Source of the DNA: Sphingomonas sp. SRS2
GTDB taxonomy: Bacteria > Pseudomonadota > Alphaproteobacteria > Sphingomonadales > Sphingomonadaceae
Reading direction: 5' to 3'
DNA: 46,356 bases
NCBI RefSeq assembly: GCF_000971055.1
Contig: NZ_LARW01000094.1
Span: forward strand, 1 to 46,356
Made by a program: the position numbers and the translations under genes. Below, one piece after another: positions 8,033-17,586 of the stretch. Below the pieces are notes generated by a model. The model searched no databases. It worked only from the letters and a program-made list of their open reading frames with translations, and had not been told where the DNA came from. Numbering within the stretch: position 1 is the first letter of the stretch; each line of letters starts with the position of its first letter.

Positions 8033-9346
8033 ATGGCCGACCTCTTTGCGCCCGATCCCACCGCCGCCCTGCCCGCCGACGCCGCGCCGCTGGCTGAAAA
8101 GCTGCGCCCGCAGAGGCTCGATCAGGTCATCGGTCAGGAGCATCTGACCGGGCCCGAAGGCGCGATCGGGCGGATGGTCGCGGCGGGGCGCCTGTCCTCG
8201 CTGGTCCTATGGGGACCGCCCGGCACTGGTAAGACGACGATCGCACGGCTTCTCGCCGATGCGGTCGGCCTGCGCTTCGCCCCGGTCTCGGCGGTGTTCT
8301 CCGGGGTCGCCGATCTCAAGAAGATATTCGCGGAGGCGCGCGAACATGCCCGGCTGGGCACGCGCACCCTGCTCTTCGTCGACGAAATCCATCGTTTCAA
8401 TCGCGCGCAGCAGGACAGCTTTCTGCCCTATGTCGAGGACGGCACTGTCGTACTGGTCGGCGCGACCACCGAAAATCCGTCCTTCGAGCTCAACGCCGCC
8501 CTGCTCAGCCGGGCGCAGGTTCTCATCCTCAACCGGCTCGACGCCACCGCGCTGACGAAGATGATCGGCCGCGCCGAAGACGTCGAAGGCCGCCCGCTGC
8601 CGCTGACCGGAACCGCGCGGGAGGCGCTGGTCGCCTCGGCCGATGGCGACGGCCGCTTCCTGCTCAACCAGGTCGAGACATTATTCTCGATCGCGATCGA
8701 TCATGATCTTGAGCCCGGCGAACTGGCCAAGCTGCTCCACCGCCGGCTGGCCGTGTACGACAAGGATCGCGAGGGCCACTACAATATCATCTCGGCGCTG
8801 CATAAATCGCTGCGCGGATCGGATCCGCAGGCGGCGCTTTACTATCTCGCGCGTATGCTGACCGCAGGCGAGGAGCCGCTCTACGTGCTCCGCCGGCTGG
8901 TGCGCTTCGCTTCGGAAGATATCGGACTCGCCGATCCGCAGGCGCTGGTGCAATGCCTCGCCGCCAAGGACGCCTATGATTTTTTGGGCTCGCCCGAGGG
9001 TGAGCTGGCGATCGTGCAGGCGTGCCTCTATCTCGCCACCGCGCCCAAATCCAACGCCGCTTATGTCGCGCAAAAAGCGGCCTTCCGCTCGGCCAAAGAC
9101 ACCGGCTCGCTCAGCCCGCCGAAGAATATCCTCAACGCCCCGACCAAGCTGATGAAGGATATCGGCTACGGCAAGGGCTATGCCTATGATCACGACGCCG
9201 AGGACGGCTTTTCGGGCGACGATTACTGGCCCGAGGAGATGGACGCGCAGAGCTATTACACCCCGTCGCCACGCGGGTTCGAGGCCAAGATCTCCGAACG
9301 GCTCGCCCATTGGGACAGGCTGCGTGCCGAACGTCGCGGCGAGTGA
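8033..9346 (+). CDS. rarA: RarA (MgsA) replication-associated recombination AAA+ ATPase
   Basis: 437-residue RarA/Mgs1/WRNIP1-type AAA+ ATPase that acts at stalled replication forks, binding SSB and DNA ends. Walker A GPPGTGKT is at residues 61-68 and Walker B LLFVDEIHRF near 113-122. The sensor 1 stretch VGATTENPSFELN and the C-terminal tetramerisation/clamp-like domain (HYNIISALHKSLRGSDPQAALYYLARML, again in two blocks) follow. The ATG at 8033 is the family start; the open frame upstream lies opposite the PadR gene. It may be cotranscribed with the overlapping or adjacent gene downstream. Confidence 0.94.
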   Translation: MADLFAPDPTAALPADAAPLAEKLRPQRLDQVIGQEHLTGPEGAIGRMVAAGRLSSLVLWGPPGTGKTTIARLLADAVGLRFAPVSAVFSGVADLKKIFAEAREHARLGTRTLLFVDEIHRFNRAQQDSFLPYVEDGTVVLVGATTENPSFELNAALLSRAQVLILNRLDATALTKMIGRAEDVEGRPLPLTGTAREALVASADGDGRFLLNQVETLFSIAIDHDLEPGELAKLLHRRLAVYDKDREGHYNIISALHKSLRGSDPQAALYYLARMLTAGEEPLYVLRRLVRFASEDIGLADPQALVQCLAAKDAYDFLGSPEGELAIVQACLYLATAPKSNAAYVAQKAAFRSAKDTGSLSPPKNILNAPTKLMKDIGYGKGYAYDHDAEDGFSGDDYWPEEMDAQSYYTPSPRGFEAKISERLAHWDRLRAERRGE

Positions 9347-9377
9347 GCCTCGCCAGGAAGCGCCCCTGAAAAAAGGC

Positions 9378-10244
9378 GTGACGCGCCGCTTCGGACGCTT
9401 CGCCTGCATCGACTGGTCCGGCGCGAAGGGCGAGCGGCAGAAGGGGATAGCAGTCGCGATCAGCGAGGGCATCGGCCGGACGCCGCACCTGATCGAACGG
9501 AGCTGGTCGCGCGAAGCGGTGCTCGACTGGCTACTCGATCACGCGGCGGCGAACGCCGACATGCTGGTCGGCATAGACTTTTCGGCGGCGCTGCCTTTTC
9601 TCGATGCCGGCGCCTATTTTCCCGGCTGGGCGCAAAGCCCCGCCGATGCGCGCGGCCTGTGGCGGCTTGTTGACGACATCTGCGCCGGCGAACCGCATCT
9701 CGGCGCGGGAGCGCTGGTCGACCATGACGAAGCCAGTCGCCACTTCCGTCGCCATGGTGGGCGGCAGGGCGATCTGTTCGGCCCCGGCAACGGCCGCCAT
9801 CGCATCGTCGAACGGCTGACTCGCGACGGCCACGCCCCCGCGACGAGCAGCTTCAATCTGGTCGGCGCGGCGCAGGTCGGTAAGTCGAGCCTGACCGCGA
9901 TGCGCCTGCTCCACCGCCTCGAAGGCCGCGTGCCGATCTGGCCCTTCGATCCGGTGCCCGCGAGCGGACCAGTGATCGTCGAAATCTACACCACCATTGC
10001 CGCGCGCCAGGCGGGCTTGAGGGGCGGCAGCAAGATGCGCGATGCCGAACGACTGCGCGTCGGCCTCGCGGGCTACGGCATTTTCGACCCACCCGCGCTT
10101 GCCCGTTATGATGACCACAGCACCGATGCGATCCTGACCGCCGCATGGCTCGCCCGCGCTGCCGACGACGCCCATCTCTGGCATCCCCGACTGATGACCG
10201 ACGAAATTGCCGGAGTCGAGGGCTGGACCTTCGGCATTCCCTGA
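9378..10244 (+). CDS. Probable RNase H-like (DUF429-like) protein
   Basis: 288 residues, with no name I am sure of. Acidic residues sit in strands spaced as in DUF429 predicted nucleases: CIDWSGAKG at the N terminus, MLVGIDFSAALPF, VIVEIYTTIAARQ, and HSTDAILTAAWLA at the C terminus. This suggests an RNase H fold with a D-D-E-D metal site (inference). The start is uncertain: GTG 9378 keeps the conserved region, a CTG at 9366 has a better-placed AGGAAG, and an upstream GTG would overlap rarA. It directly follows rarA in the same direction, so a nucleic-acid role fits. Confidence 0.6.
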   Translation: MTRRFGRFACIDWSGAKGERQKGIAVAISEGIGRTPHLIERSWSREAVLDWLLDHAAANADMLVGIDFSAALPFLDAGAYFPGWAQSPADARGLWRLVDDICAGEPHLGAGALVDHDEASRHFRRHGGRQGDLFGPGNGRHRIVERLTRDGHAPATSSFNLVGAAQVGKSSLTAMRLLHRLEGRVPIWPFDPVPASGPVIVEIYTTIAARQAGLRGGSKMRDAERLRVGLAGYGIFDPPALARYDDHSTDAILTAAWLARAADDAHLWHPRLMTDEIAGVEGWTFGIP

Positions 10245-10262
10245 CGCATGAGAGCGCCACGT

Positions 10263-10338
<76 letters not shown>

Positions 10339-10542
10339 GACATTCCCACATGAAGGCTCCTGCTCGTTTCCTCACGGCGGCGAAAAGCGCGGATCTCACC
10401 GGACCGGCTGTACCCGCAGGGTTGGCAGGTCGAGAATCGGCGCAGAGGAGGACGATCGGCCGCGGGCCTCAAACAGCATGGCTATATTCGGGATTTCGGA
10501 TAATCCGTTTCCAGACGTAAGCTGGCCCAACCCGGCGCGCGA

Positions 10543-11358
10543 TCAGATAACACGCTGCGCCTGCGCGAGCACGGTTTTGACCACGCTCGCTGGAACGGCG
10601 AAGCCGATTCCGATATTACCCTCGCCGCCAGGGGCCAAAATCGCGGTATTGATGCCGATGACCTCGCCACGCATGTTGATCAGCGGCCCGCCGGAATTGC
10701 CCGGGTTGATCGGCGCGTCGGTCTGGATCAGCCCGATGCCGCTTTCCGGTGTCAGGCCGCGGCCAAGCGCGCTGACGATCCCGGCGGTGACGGTCTGACC
10801 GAGCCCGAACGGGTTGCCGATGGCGACGACATAGTCGCCGACCTGCGCACTGTCCGTCGTGGCCAGCGGCGCCGCGACCAGTTGACGCGGCGGGATTCTG
10901 AGGACCGCGAGATCGGCGCCGGGGCTGGTGCCGACCAGTTCGGCCTGGAATTGCCGCTTGTCCTGCAGGACGACGAGGATCGCCGATCCTTGTCCGACAA
11001 CATGGTTGTTGGTGAGGACCAGTCCCTTGGCAGCATCGATGATGACGCCGGAACCGGCCGACAGCCGTGGCTGTACCGCCGCGTCGGGAACGCCCATGAA
11101 CCGCCGGAAATAGGGGTCACGCAGCAGCGGGTTTTGGGCATAGGGTGACGGATAGGCGACCGCTATGTTGACGACCGCTGGCGAGACGCGCTTGACGAGC
11201 GGCGCCACGCTCAGCCGGTCGAGCGGGACCGGCTCGCCGCTCGCGGCGAACGCCGCGCCATTGGCCGCTGGCGGATCGGGCTGATGGTCGCGCCAAGCAG
11301 GAACGAGCGCCAGCGCACCTACCAGCGCGGCCGTGATCAAGACCATGCGGCGCATCAT
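10543..11358 (-). CDS. Trypsin-like (HtrA/DegP-type) periplasmic serine protease, no PDZ
   Basis: 271 residues with an N-terminal membrane/signal segment ([20 protein letters not shown]). The S1C catalytic triad is visible: His in [10 protein letters not shown], Asp in GADLAVLRI, Ser in [15 protein letters not shown]. The protein ends right after the protease domain ([16 protein letters not shown]), with no PDZ domain, so it is shorter than DegP/DegQ. The ATG at 11358 follows a GGGGAGGGG ribosome site. It begins 13 bases after htpG, in the same direction, so it is probably cotranscribed with this chaperone and heat-inducible. It is a likely periplasmic protein-quality protease. Confidence 0.88.
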   Translation of the reverse strand: MMRRMVLITAALVGALALVPAWRDHQPDPPAANGAAFAASGEPVPLDRLSVAPLVKRVSPAVVNIAVAYPSPYAQNPLLRDPYFRRFMGVPDAAVQPRLSAGSGVIIDAAKGLVLTNNHVVGQGSAILVVLQDKRQFQAELVGTSPGADLAVLRIPPRQLVAAPLATTDSAQVGDYVVAIGNPFGLGQTVTAGIVSALGRGLTPESGIGLIQTDAPINPGNSGGPLINMRGEVIGINTAILAPGGEGNIGIGFAVPASVVKTVLAQAQRVI

Positions 11359-11371
11359 ACCCCTCCCCTCG

Positions 11372-13267
11372 TCAGGCAAGGCCCCGCGCGAGCACCCGCG
11401 AGAGGCGCTGCGCGAAGGCGCGCGGATCGACCGGCAACTCGCCGTCGGCGATCCTGGCCTCGTCGAACAGCAGGTGCGCCGCATCGGCGCGAAGCTCCGC
11501 GTCGGTGCCGGCGGCGCTCAGCTTTTCAACCAGGTCATGGCGCGGGTTGATCTCTAGCACCGGCTTGGACGCCATATCGAGCCGGCCCGCGCCGGCCAGC
11601 AGCTTCTCGAGCTGGCGGTCCATGGCATGCTCGGGCGCGACCAGGCAAACGGCGCTCTCGGTAAGCCGGTCGGATGCCCGGACGTCGGAAACCGCGTCGC
11701 CCAGCGTCTCCTTCACGAAGGCGATGAAGCTGCTGACGTCGTCGGAAGCGGCGGCGCCGGGCGTCTCGCCTTCGGGAAGCGGAATCAGGCTCAGGTCGGC
11801 GAGCCCCTGGGTGACCGACTTGAACGGCTTGCCTTCATAATCGATCCCGGAGGTGACCCAGAAGCTGTCCACCTGGTCGGCGAGCAGCAGCACCTCGATC
11901 CCGCGCGCGCGAAAGCCCTCGAGCTGGGGCGACGTCGCGAGCCGATCAAGGTCGGTGCCCGTTGCGTAATAGATCGCGGTCTGGTTGTCCTTGAGCCCCG
12001 CGACATAATCCTTGAGCGAGCGCCATTCTCCGGCCGACCCGGTCGTCTTGAAACGCGCGAGGCCTAGCAGCGTCTCGCGCCGGGCATAATCCTCGTAAAG
12101 GCCTTCCTTGATGACCGGGCCGAAGGTGTCCCAGAGCTTCAGGTAGCGCTCCGTATCGCCGGTCGCGAGTTTCTCCAGTTCGGACAGAAGCCGGTTGGAA
12201 ACCCCTTTCTGGATCGCGGCGAGGACCGGGCTCTCCTGAATCATCTCGCGCGAGACGTTGAGCGGCAGATCGTTCGAGTCGACGAGCCCGCGAACGAAGC
12301 GGAGATAACGCGGCAGGATCTGGGCCTCGTCGGTGATGAAAACACGGCGGACGTAGAGCTTCATTCGTCCGGCGCGATCCGGGTCGAACAGGTCGAAAGG
12401 CTTGGTCTCCGGGATGAAGGCCAACACCGTATATTCGTGCCGGCCCTCCGCGCGATAGTGGAGCGTCAGCGCCGGCTCATCGAACTGGCCAGCGGCGCTG
12501 CGGTAAAAGTCCTTATACTCCTCTACGGTGATCTCGCTCTTGGGCTTGGTCCACAGCGCCGCCCCATCGGCAATCTGCTTCGCTTCGGCGTCCGGCTTAT
12601 CCTTGAGAAGGATCGGGACAGGCACATGGCCCGACTGGCTCTTGATCGTGCGCTCGACCGTGGAGCTTTCGGTGTAGGAAGATGCGTCCTCCTTGAGGTG
12701 GAGCAGCACGCGGGTGCCGCGCGTCGGCGCGGTGGCCAGATCGACCGTCTGGATCACATAGGTTCCAAGCCCATCCGACGACCATGAAGCCGCCTGGTTT
12801 GAGCCCGCGCGGCGCGATAGCACCTCGACCCGGTCCGCGACCATGAAAGCCGAATAGAAGCCGACACCGAACTGGCCGATGAGATGGCTGCCCTCCGCCT
12901 CCTTCGCGCCGGCGATCCGGTCCATGAACGCCTTGGTTCCCGAACGCGCGATCGTACCTAGCGCGTCGGCGAGTTCGGCCTCGCTCATGCCGATGCCATT
13001 GTCCTCGATCGTCAGCTGGCGCGCCTCGGGGTCGAGGGTGACCGTGATGCGCGGCTGCCCGTCCTCTCCAAGCAAGCTCGCATTGCTCAAAGATTCGTAG
13101 CGCAGCTTCTCACACGCATCCGCCGCGTTGGAGACCAGCTCGCGCAGGAAGACGTCCTTGTCCGAATAAACCGAGTGCACCATCAGATGCAGGAGCTTTG
13201 AGACATCGGCCTCGAACGAACGGGTTTCAGGCGCGGCTTCGGTCGTCGTCGTCATGCTTTTATCCAT
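11372..13267 (-). CDS. htpG: HtpG, Hsp90 chaperone
   Basis: 631-residue bacterial Hsp90. The ATP-binding (GHKL) N domain shows [18 protein letters not shown], the DNGIGMS motif, and [17 protein letters not shown]; middle-domain signatures include YVRRVFITD and [19 protein letters not shown]. The C-terminal dimerisation domain is complete. Two starts are possible: ATG 13267, with GGGAG only 3 nt away, or ATG 13255, whose first residues (MTTTTEAAP) look like close homologues. An RpoH-type promoter at 13294-13322 lies upstream. The protease gene follows 13 nt downstream. Confidence 0.95.
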   Translation of the reverse strand: MDKSMTTTTEAAPETRSFEADVSKLLHLMVHSVYSDKDVFLRELVSNAADACEKLRYESLSNASLLGEDGQPRITVTLDPEARQLTIEDNGIGMSEAELADALGTIARSGTKAFMDRIAGAKEAEGSHLIGQFGVGFYSAFMVADRVEVLSRRAGSNQAASWSSDGLGTYVIQTVDLATAPTRGTRVLLHLKEDASSYTESSTVERTIKSQSGHVPVPILLKDKPDAEAKQIADGAALWTKPKSEITVEEYKDFYRSAAGQFDEPALTLHYRAEGRHEYTVLAFIPETKPFDLFDPDRAGRMKLYVRRVFITDEAQILPRYLRFVRGLVDSNDLPLNVSREMIQESPVLAAIQKGVSNRLLSELEKLATGDTERYLKLWDTFGPVIKEGLYEDYARRETLLGLARFKTTGSAGEWRSLKDYVAGLKDNQTAIYYATGTDLDRLATSPQLEGFRARGIEVLLLADQVDSFWVTSGIDYEGKPFKSVTQGLADLSLIPLPEGETPGAAASDDVSSFIAFVKETLGDAVSDVRASDRLTESAVCLVAPEHAMDRQLEKLLAGAGRLDMASKPVLEINPRHDLVEKLSAAGTDAELRADAAHLLFDEARIADGELPVDPRAFAQRLSRVLARGLA

Positions 13268-13293
13268 CTGCTCCCGGGGTTGAACCAGGCAGC

Positions 13294-13322
13294 AGATGGA
13301 CAGCGTCGCTTATGGTTTCAAG
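13294..13322 (-). promoter_or_regulatory. RpoH (sigma-32)-type promoter of htpG
   Basis: On the minus strand CTTGAA (13317-13322) is followed by a 17-nt spacer and CCATCT (13294-13299), close to the alphaproteobacterial RpoH pattern CTTGAA-N17-CCATnT. Transcription would begin about 20 nt before ATG 13267. The rest of the 196-bp gap to the acyl-CoA dehydrogenase gene holds nothing else that I recognise. Confidence 0.65.
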
Positions 13323-13463
13323 GCTGGAATGGCGCATCCTGGCGATCCGCGCTGCATTGCCCTCCCGGCGACAGCAGTTTGCGTCCGTCCGGCCATCCGG
13401 TGCCGCAAACGGGCATTTCGAACATCGACGTGGCCCGACAGACGACGCCGATCCCGACGAACC

Positions 13464-15200
13464 TCAAAAGGCGTCCGGTGCAAGCGCCATGATCGGGTCT
13501 TGCCCGGCCGCGATGCTGGCGGCGAGGCCCTGCGATTGCGGCAGCACCCGCAGGGCGAAGAATTCCGCAACCTGCAGCTTCGACGCATGGAGCGGCGAAT
13601 CGCCCTTTTCCGCCGCGGCGGCCATCCGGGTCCACATCCAGCCCAGCGCAACGAGCGCGAACAGGCGCAGATAATCGACCGCAGCTGCCCCGTTCGCGTC
13701 GGCGTCCGCATTCCGCAACGATACCGTCGCCTCGCGCAAAAGGGTCAGCGCCGCATCGGTCCGCGCGGCGATCAGCAACCCCGGACAGCGGGCCAGATCG
13801 GACGCGACGAGATCGAAAAATCCCGCGACGACCGCACCGCCGGCCAGCGGCAGCTTGCGCCCGACGAGGTCCAGCGCCTGGATTCCGTTGGTTCCTTCGT
13901 AAATCTGGGCGATGCGCGCATCGCGGACATATTGCTCCATGCCCCATTCGCGGATGTAGCCATGACCGCCGAACACCTGCTGCGCCTGCACCGCGCTCTC
14001 GAAGCCGAGGTCGGTAAAGGATGCCTTGATCACCGGCGTCAGCAGCGCGACGAGCGCGTCGGCCTTCGCACGTTCCCCGGCATCCGGATGGCTCCTCGAC
14101 CGATCGAGCTGAAGCGCGGTCCAGCCGCCCAGCGCACGCCCGGCCTCCACGAAGGCGCGGATGGTGAGGAGCATGCGCCGCACATCGGCATGTTCGATGA
14201 TCGCAACCGGGCTGCGCGCGCCATCGGCGCTCCGCCCCTGAAGCCGCTCGCGAGCATAGCCGACCGCCTGCTGATAGGCCGCGCCGGCGACGCCCAGTCC
14301 CTGAATCCCGACCATGAGCCGTTCCGCGTTCATCATCGTGAACATCGCGGCCAGCCCCCGGTTCGCTTCGCCGACCAGCCAGCCGGTCGCGCCGTCATAG
14401 TTCATGAGGCAGGTCGGCTGGGCGTGGATTCCCATCTTCTTTTCGAGCGCGCCGACCGACATGCCGTTGCGCAGGGTGAAGCCGCCGTCCGCGTCGGGGA
14501 GATATTTGGGAACGAGGAACAGGCTTATTCCCTTCACCCCTGCCGGGGCATCGGGAAGGCGGGCCAGAACGAGATGGATGATGTTCCCGCCGAAATCATG
14601 GTCCCCCGAGGAGATGAAGATCTTGCTCCCGGAAACGGCATGGCTCCCGTCGCCGTTCGGCTCGGCCCTGGTCTTGATCAGCGCAAGATCGCTCCCCGCG
14701 CCGCCTTCGGTCAGCGCCATGGCGCCGGTCCATTCGCCGCTCACCATCCGTCCGAGCCATATCGCCTTGAGCTCGTCGCTCGCATGCGCCGCGATGGCTT
14801 CGCATGCGCCGCGAGTCAGGCCGGGGAACAGGCCGAAGGACAGGTTCGTGGCCGATATCATCTCGTCCAGCCAGAGTTGCAGGATCAGCGGAAGCCCCTG
14901 CCCGCCATGCGCCGGATCGGCCGCCATTGACGGCCAGCCGGCGGCGACGAAATCGCGATAGGCGTCCGCGAAGCCGGGCGGCGTCTGCACCGCGCCATCG
15001 ACCAGCCGGCTGCCATGTTCATCGCCCTCACGGTTGAGCGGGTGGAGACGGTCCGCGCACATCCGGCCGGCTTCCTCGAGCACGGCTATAGCCAGATCGG
15101 CATCCACCTCCATGCCGAGCTCATCCATGGTACCGTCAAACCCCAGCACCTCCGTCAGGAGAAACCGGTAATCCTCGATCGGCGGGCTATAGCTCTGCAT
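13464..15200 (-). CDS. Acyl-CoA dehydrogenase with extended C terminus
   Basis: 578 residues, longer than classical 380-residue acyl-CoA dehydrogenases. It has the layout of the large subgroup that includes 3-methylmercaptopropionyl-CoA dehydrogenase DmdC. Seen: FAD-binding AMALTEGGAGSDLALIKTRAE, KIFISSGDHDF, VFGGHGYIREWGMEQYVRDARI and the catalytic-base region IYEGTNGIQALDLVGRK, followed by a C-terminal helical domain of about 130 residues. The likely reaction is alpha,beta-dehydrogenation of an acyl-CoA; the chain type is not known. A GAGGAA ribosome site supports the ATG at 15200. A TetR regulator lies 92 bp upstream in the same direction and probably controls it. Confidence 0.92.
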   Translation of the reverse strand: MQSYSPPIEDYRFLLTEVLGFDGTMDELGMEVDADLAIAVLEEAGRMCADRLHPLNREGDEHGSRLVDGAVQTPPGFADAYRDFVAAGWPSMAADPAHGGQGLPLILQLWLDEMISATNLSFGLFPGLTRGACEAIAAHASDELKAIWLGRMVSGEWTGAMALTEGGAGSDLALIKTRAEPNGDGSHAVSGSKIFISSGDHDFGGNIIHLVLARLPDAPAGVKGISLFLVPKYLPDADGGFTLRNGMSVGALEKKMGIHAQPTCLMNYDGATGWLVGEANRGLAAMFTMMNAERLMVGIQGLGVAGAAYQQAVGYARERLQGRSADGARSPVAIIEHADVRRMLLTIRAFVEAGRALGGWTALQLDRSRSHPDAGERAKADALVALLTPVIKASFTDLGFESAVQAQQVFGGHGYIREWGMEQYVRDARIAQIYEGTNGIQALDLVGRKLPLAGGAVVAGFFDLVASDLARCPGLLIAARTDAALTLLREATVSLRNADADANGAAAVDYLRLFALVALGWMWTRMAAAAEKGDSPLHASKLQVAEFFALRVLPQSQGLAASIAAGQDPIMALAPDAF

Positions 15201-15292
15201 GGTGATTCCTCGAAATTTTCCGGCTCATACCAAACATCTGTTACAGCGCAAAGCCTCCCGCGCGCCATGCTCAGACCACTCAGCCGCCGGGC

Positions 15293-15883
15293 CTATTCGT
15301 GCTGGAAAACCGCGACGATCTGTGCCGCGACTTCCGCCGGACTCAAGCGACCGGGATGATACCAGTCCGCCGTGACGTTCAATTGCGACAGCAGCAGATT
15401 GCGGTAGACGGACCGGTCGATATGCCCCGGCAGGGGCAGCGAATCCACGAGCGACCGGAACAGCTCTTCAAAGCGGTCGCGCCGCGCGATCAGCTGCTGC
15501 CTGATGTGATCGGGCACCTCCCGGAAATCATTCATCATCGGCAGCGTCAGCGAGTCGGGATCGAGCTGAATCTCAAGCAGAACGGTGCAGGCCGCGCGGA
15601 GCTTTGCCCAGGGATCGTCCTGCGCATCGATCGCCGCGGCGATCTTCTCCGCCGCCCCGTCGAGCGCGGCATCGTGGAGCTCGACGAACAGCGCGTCCTT
15701 CGACTTGATATGGTGGTATAATGAACCGCCCAGCACGCCGGCCTGCTCGCCGATATCGCGCATCGAGGTTCCGCGATATCCCTTTCTGGCAAATAGCTGC
15801 GCCGCGATCTCCAGGATCTCGCGACGGCGGCTGCCGGGGCGCTCATCGGCGGCGCAATCGGCGGCGGGAGGGGATTTGCTCAT
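15293..15883 (-). CDS. TetR/AcrR family transcriptional regulator
   Basis: 196 residues. The N-terminal TetR HTH is clear: RREILEIAAQLFARKGYRGTSMRDIGEQAGVLGGSLYHHIKSKDALF, here split into RREILEIAAQLFARKGYRG and TSMRDIGEQAGVLGGSLYHH. The C-terminal ligand-binding domain is divergent, as usual. It is upstream of, and in the same direction as, the acyl-CoA dehydrogenase, so a role in fatty-acid or acyl-CoA responsive control is likely (inference). The 92-bp gap between the two contains AACAGATGTT, a short palindrome-like site. Confidence 0.9.
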   Translation of the reverse strand: MSKSPPAADCAADERPGSRRREILEIAAQLFARKGYRGTSMRDIGEQAGVLGGSLYHHIKSKDALFVELHDAALDGAAEKIAAAIDAQDDPWAKLRAACTVLLEIQLDPDSLTLPMMNDFREVPDHIRQQLIARRDRFEELFRSLVDSLPLPGHIDRSVYRNLLLSQLNVTADWYHPGRLSPAEVAAQIVAVFQHE

Positions 15884-16033
15884 CAGGCGCAGCTACCACA
15901 GCTTGAAGCCAATATAATACCGGCGATGCGGAGCCGGGAATGCGCGCCGTCTGCTCGCGGTCCACCGGTTCCGCGGCCGCCCGCTTGCAAGCCCCGGCAG
16001 CCATGTCTACCCCGAGGAGAAGCTGTCAGGGGA

Positions 16034-17152
16034 ATGCGCGTGCGCCGACTGGAAAACACGAGCTTTCTAATAGTGGTGGTCGTGGTGTCGCTGGCCCTCG
16101 CCTGGGTCGTGCTGCCGCTGTTCGGGGCGGTGTTGTGGGCGATCATCGCGGCGATATTGTTCGCGCCGCTCAACGAACGGCTGCTGCTCAGGATGCCGGG
16201 GCGGCGCAATCTCGCCGCGCTGCTCACCCTGCTGGTGATCATGACGCTGGTGATCCTCCCGGCGATCCTGCTCACCGCCTTCCTGTTGCAGGAGGTAAGC
16301 GGCGTCTATGCCCTGCTGCGCAGCGGCGCGATCGACCCCGGCGCGTACTTCCTGCGCTTCCAGGCCAGCCTGCCCACCTGGCTCAGCGCTTCGCTCGAAC
16401 GCGTCGGCCTGACCGACTTCGAGGCGGTTCGCGCCAGATTGACCGCCGGCATCGCCGCCAGCTTTCAGGATTTGACCGCCCGCGCCTTCAGCATCGGCCA
16501 GAGCGCCTTCGGCTTCATCGTCGGGCTCGGCGTGATGCTCTACCTGACGTTCTTCCTGCTGCGCGACGGTAAGCCGCTGGCGGCGCGCATTGAATCGGCC
16601 ATCCCGCTCGATCCCGCGCGGCGGGCGACCTTGTTCGTCACCTTCGCCGCGGTGATACGCGCGACGATCAAGGGCAGCATCATCGTCGCGATCGTCCAGG
16701 GCGCGATCGGCGGGGTCGTCTTCTGGGCGCTCGGCATCCATGCCGCGCTGCTGTGGGGCGTGCTGATGGGCTTCCTGTCGCTGCTGCCGGCGGTGGGCAC
16801 CGGGCTCGTCTGGGTTCCGGTCGCCACATATCTGCTCGTCACCGGCGCAATCTGGCAGGGGGCCGTGCTGATTTTCTGCGGCCTGTTCGTGATCGGTATG
16901 GTCGACAATGTCCTGCGGCCCATCCTGGTCGGCCGCGACGCCCGCATTCCGGATTATGTCGTGCTGATCACCACCCTCGGCGGGCTTGAAGCGATCGGTT
17001 TCAACGGCCTGGTGATCGGGCCTGTGATCGCGGCGCTGTTCATCGCGGTGTGGGATATGTTCTCGCGGTCTTCGCCCGCTCCGGCCTCGTCGCCCTTCCT
17101 GGCTTCGCCGCCGCGACGGCGATCGAAGCCAGCCGGCGAGGCAAAGGAATAG
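16034..17152 (+). CDS. AI-2E family (TqsA/PerM-type) transporter
   Basis: 372-residue inner-membrane protein of the AI-2E permease family. About eight hydrophobic segments are visible, including SFLIVVVVVSLALAWVVLP at the N terminus and a paired helix AVLWAIIAAILFAPLNERLL. The family hallmarks GFLSLLPAVGTGLVWVP and VDNVLRPILVGRDARIPDYVV near residues 240-310 are present. These proteins are often called AI-2 exporters, but most have no known substrate. ATG 16034 has AGGGG only 2 nt before it; GTG 16040 is better spaced, so the start may be 2 codons later. It is divergent from the TetR gene. Confidence 0.88.
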   Translation: MRVRRLENTSFLIVVVVVSLALAWVVLPLFGAVLWAIIAAILFAPLNERLLLRMPGRRNLAALLTLLVIMTLVILPAILLTAFLLQEVSGVYALLRSGAIDPGAYFLRFQASLPTWLSASLERVGLTDFEAVRARLTAGIAASFQDLTARAFSIGQSAFGFIVGLGVMLYLTFFLLRDGKPLAARIESAIPLDPARRATLFVTFAAVIRATIKGSIIVAIVQGAIGGVVFWALGIHAALLWGVLMGFLSLLPAVGTGLVWVPVATYLLVTGAIWQGAVLIFCGLFVIGMVDNVLRPILVGRDARIPDYVVLITTLGGLEAIGFNGLVIGPVIAALFIAVWDMFSRSSPAPASSPFLASPPRRRSKPAGEAKE

Positions 17153-17297
17153 TCCGTCATACCATTGTCTTACGACTTAAGTAGGGTGCCCTCGTAATAC
17201 TACGTTGGACCTTTCGTTAATTGCCCGAATCGGTCTCCAACCATAGGTACGGCACATGGTTAACGGTCACCGCCGGAGCCATGAAAGGGAGCGCAAG

Positions 17298-17483
17298 ATG
17301 ATCGGTTATCGCGTCTACATAATGGACTGGCACGGCCATATCGAAGACGTTGACGCGATCATGGCCGACAGCGATGACGCCGCGATCAGCGCCGCAAATC
17401 AGCGGCGCGACACCCAGCCCTGGGAATTGTGGCAGGGCGGACGCCTGATCAGCAAATGCGCCGGTCTGCAGATGGCGGCATAG
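17298..17483 (+). CDS. Small conserved hypothetical protein
   Basis: 61-residue protein: MIGYRVYIMDWHGHIEDVDAI then a DDAAISAANQ helix and WELWQGGRLISKC at the C terminus. It looks like a compact alpha/beta domain with an aromatic strand start. No signal peptide and no named family that I can assign. The AAAGGGAG ribosome site 8 nt before the ATG is good, and supports it as a real gene although short. It is probably transcribed alone; a hairpin at 17559-17579 follows. Confidence 0.65.
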   Translation: MIGYRVYIMDWHGHIEDVDAIMADSDDAAISAANQRRDTQPWELWQGGRLISKCAGLQMAA

Positions 17484-17558
17484 GCGACCCGGCCACGACG
17501 TCCCGCCTCCGCCTTTCATCAGTCTTCCTCATCTTCGCCAGAACAGATAAAATCCCCG

Positions 17559-17579
17559 GGCCGGTAGACCGCCCCGGCC
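17559..17579 (+). terminator. Hairpin before the copper operon
   Basis: A 6-bp GGCCGG/CCGGCC stem with a 9-nt loop ends 7 nt before the next gene's ATG. It may end the 17298 transcript or form in the copper operon leader. There is no T run. Confidence 0.3.
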
Positions 17580-17586
17580 GCCTGCG

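Noticed and set aside
13296-14930. 544-codon open frame on the plus strand
   Set aside because: It lies fully opposite the acyl-CoA dehydrogenase gene, is low in recognisable protein character and is explained by GC-rich codon bias.
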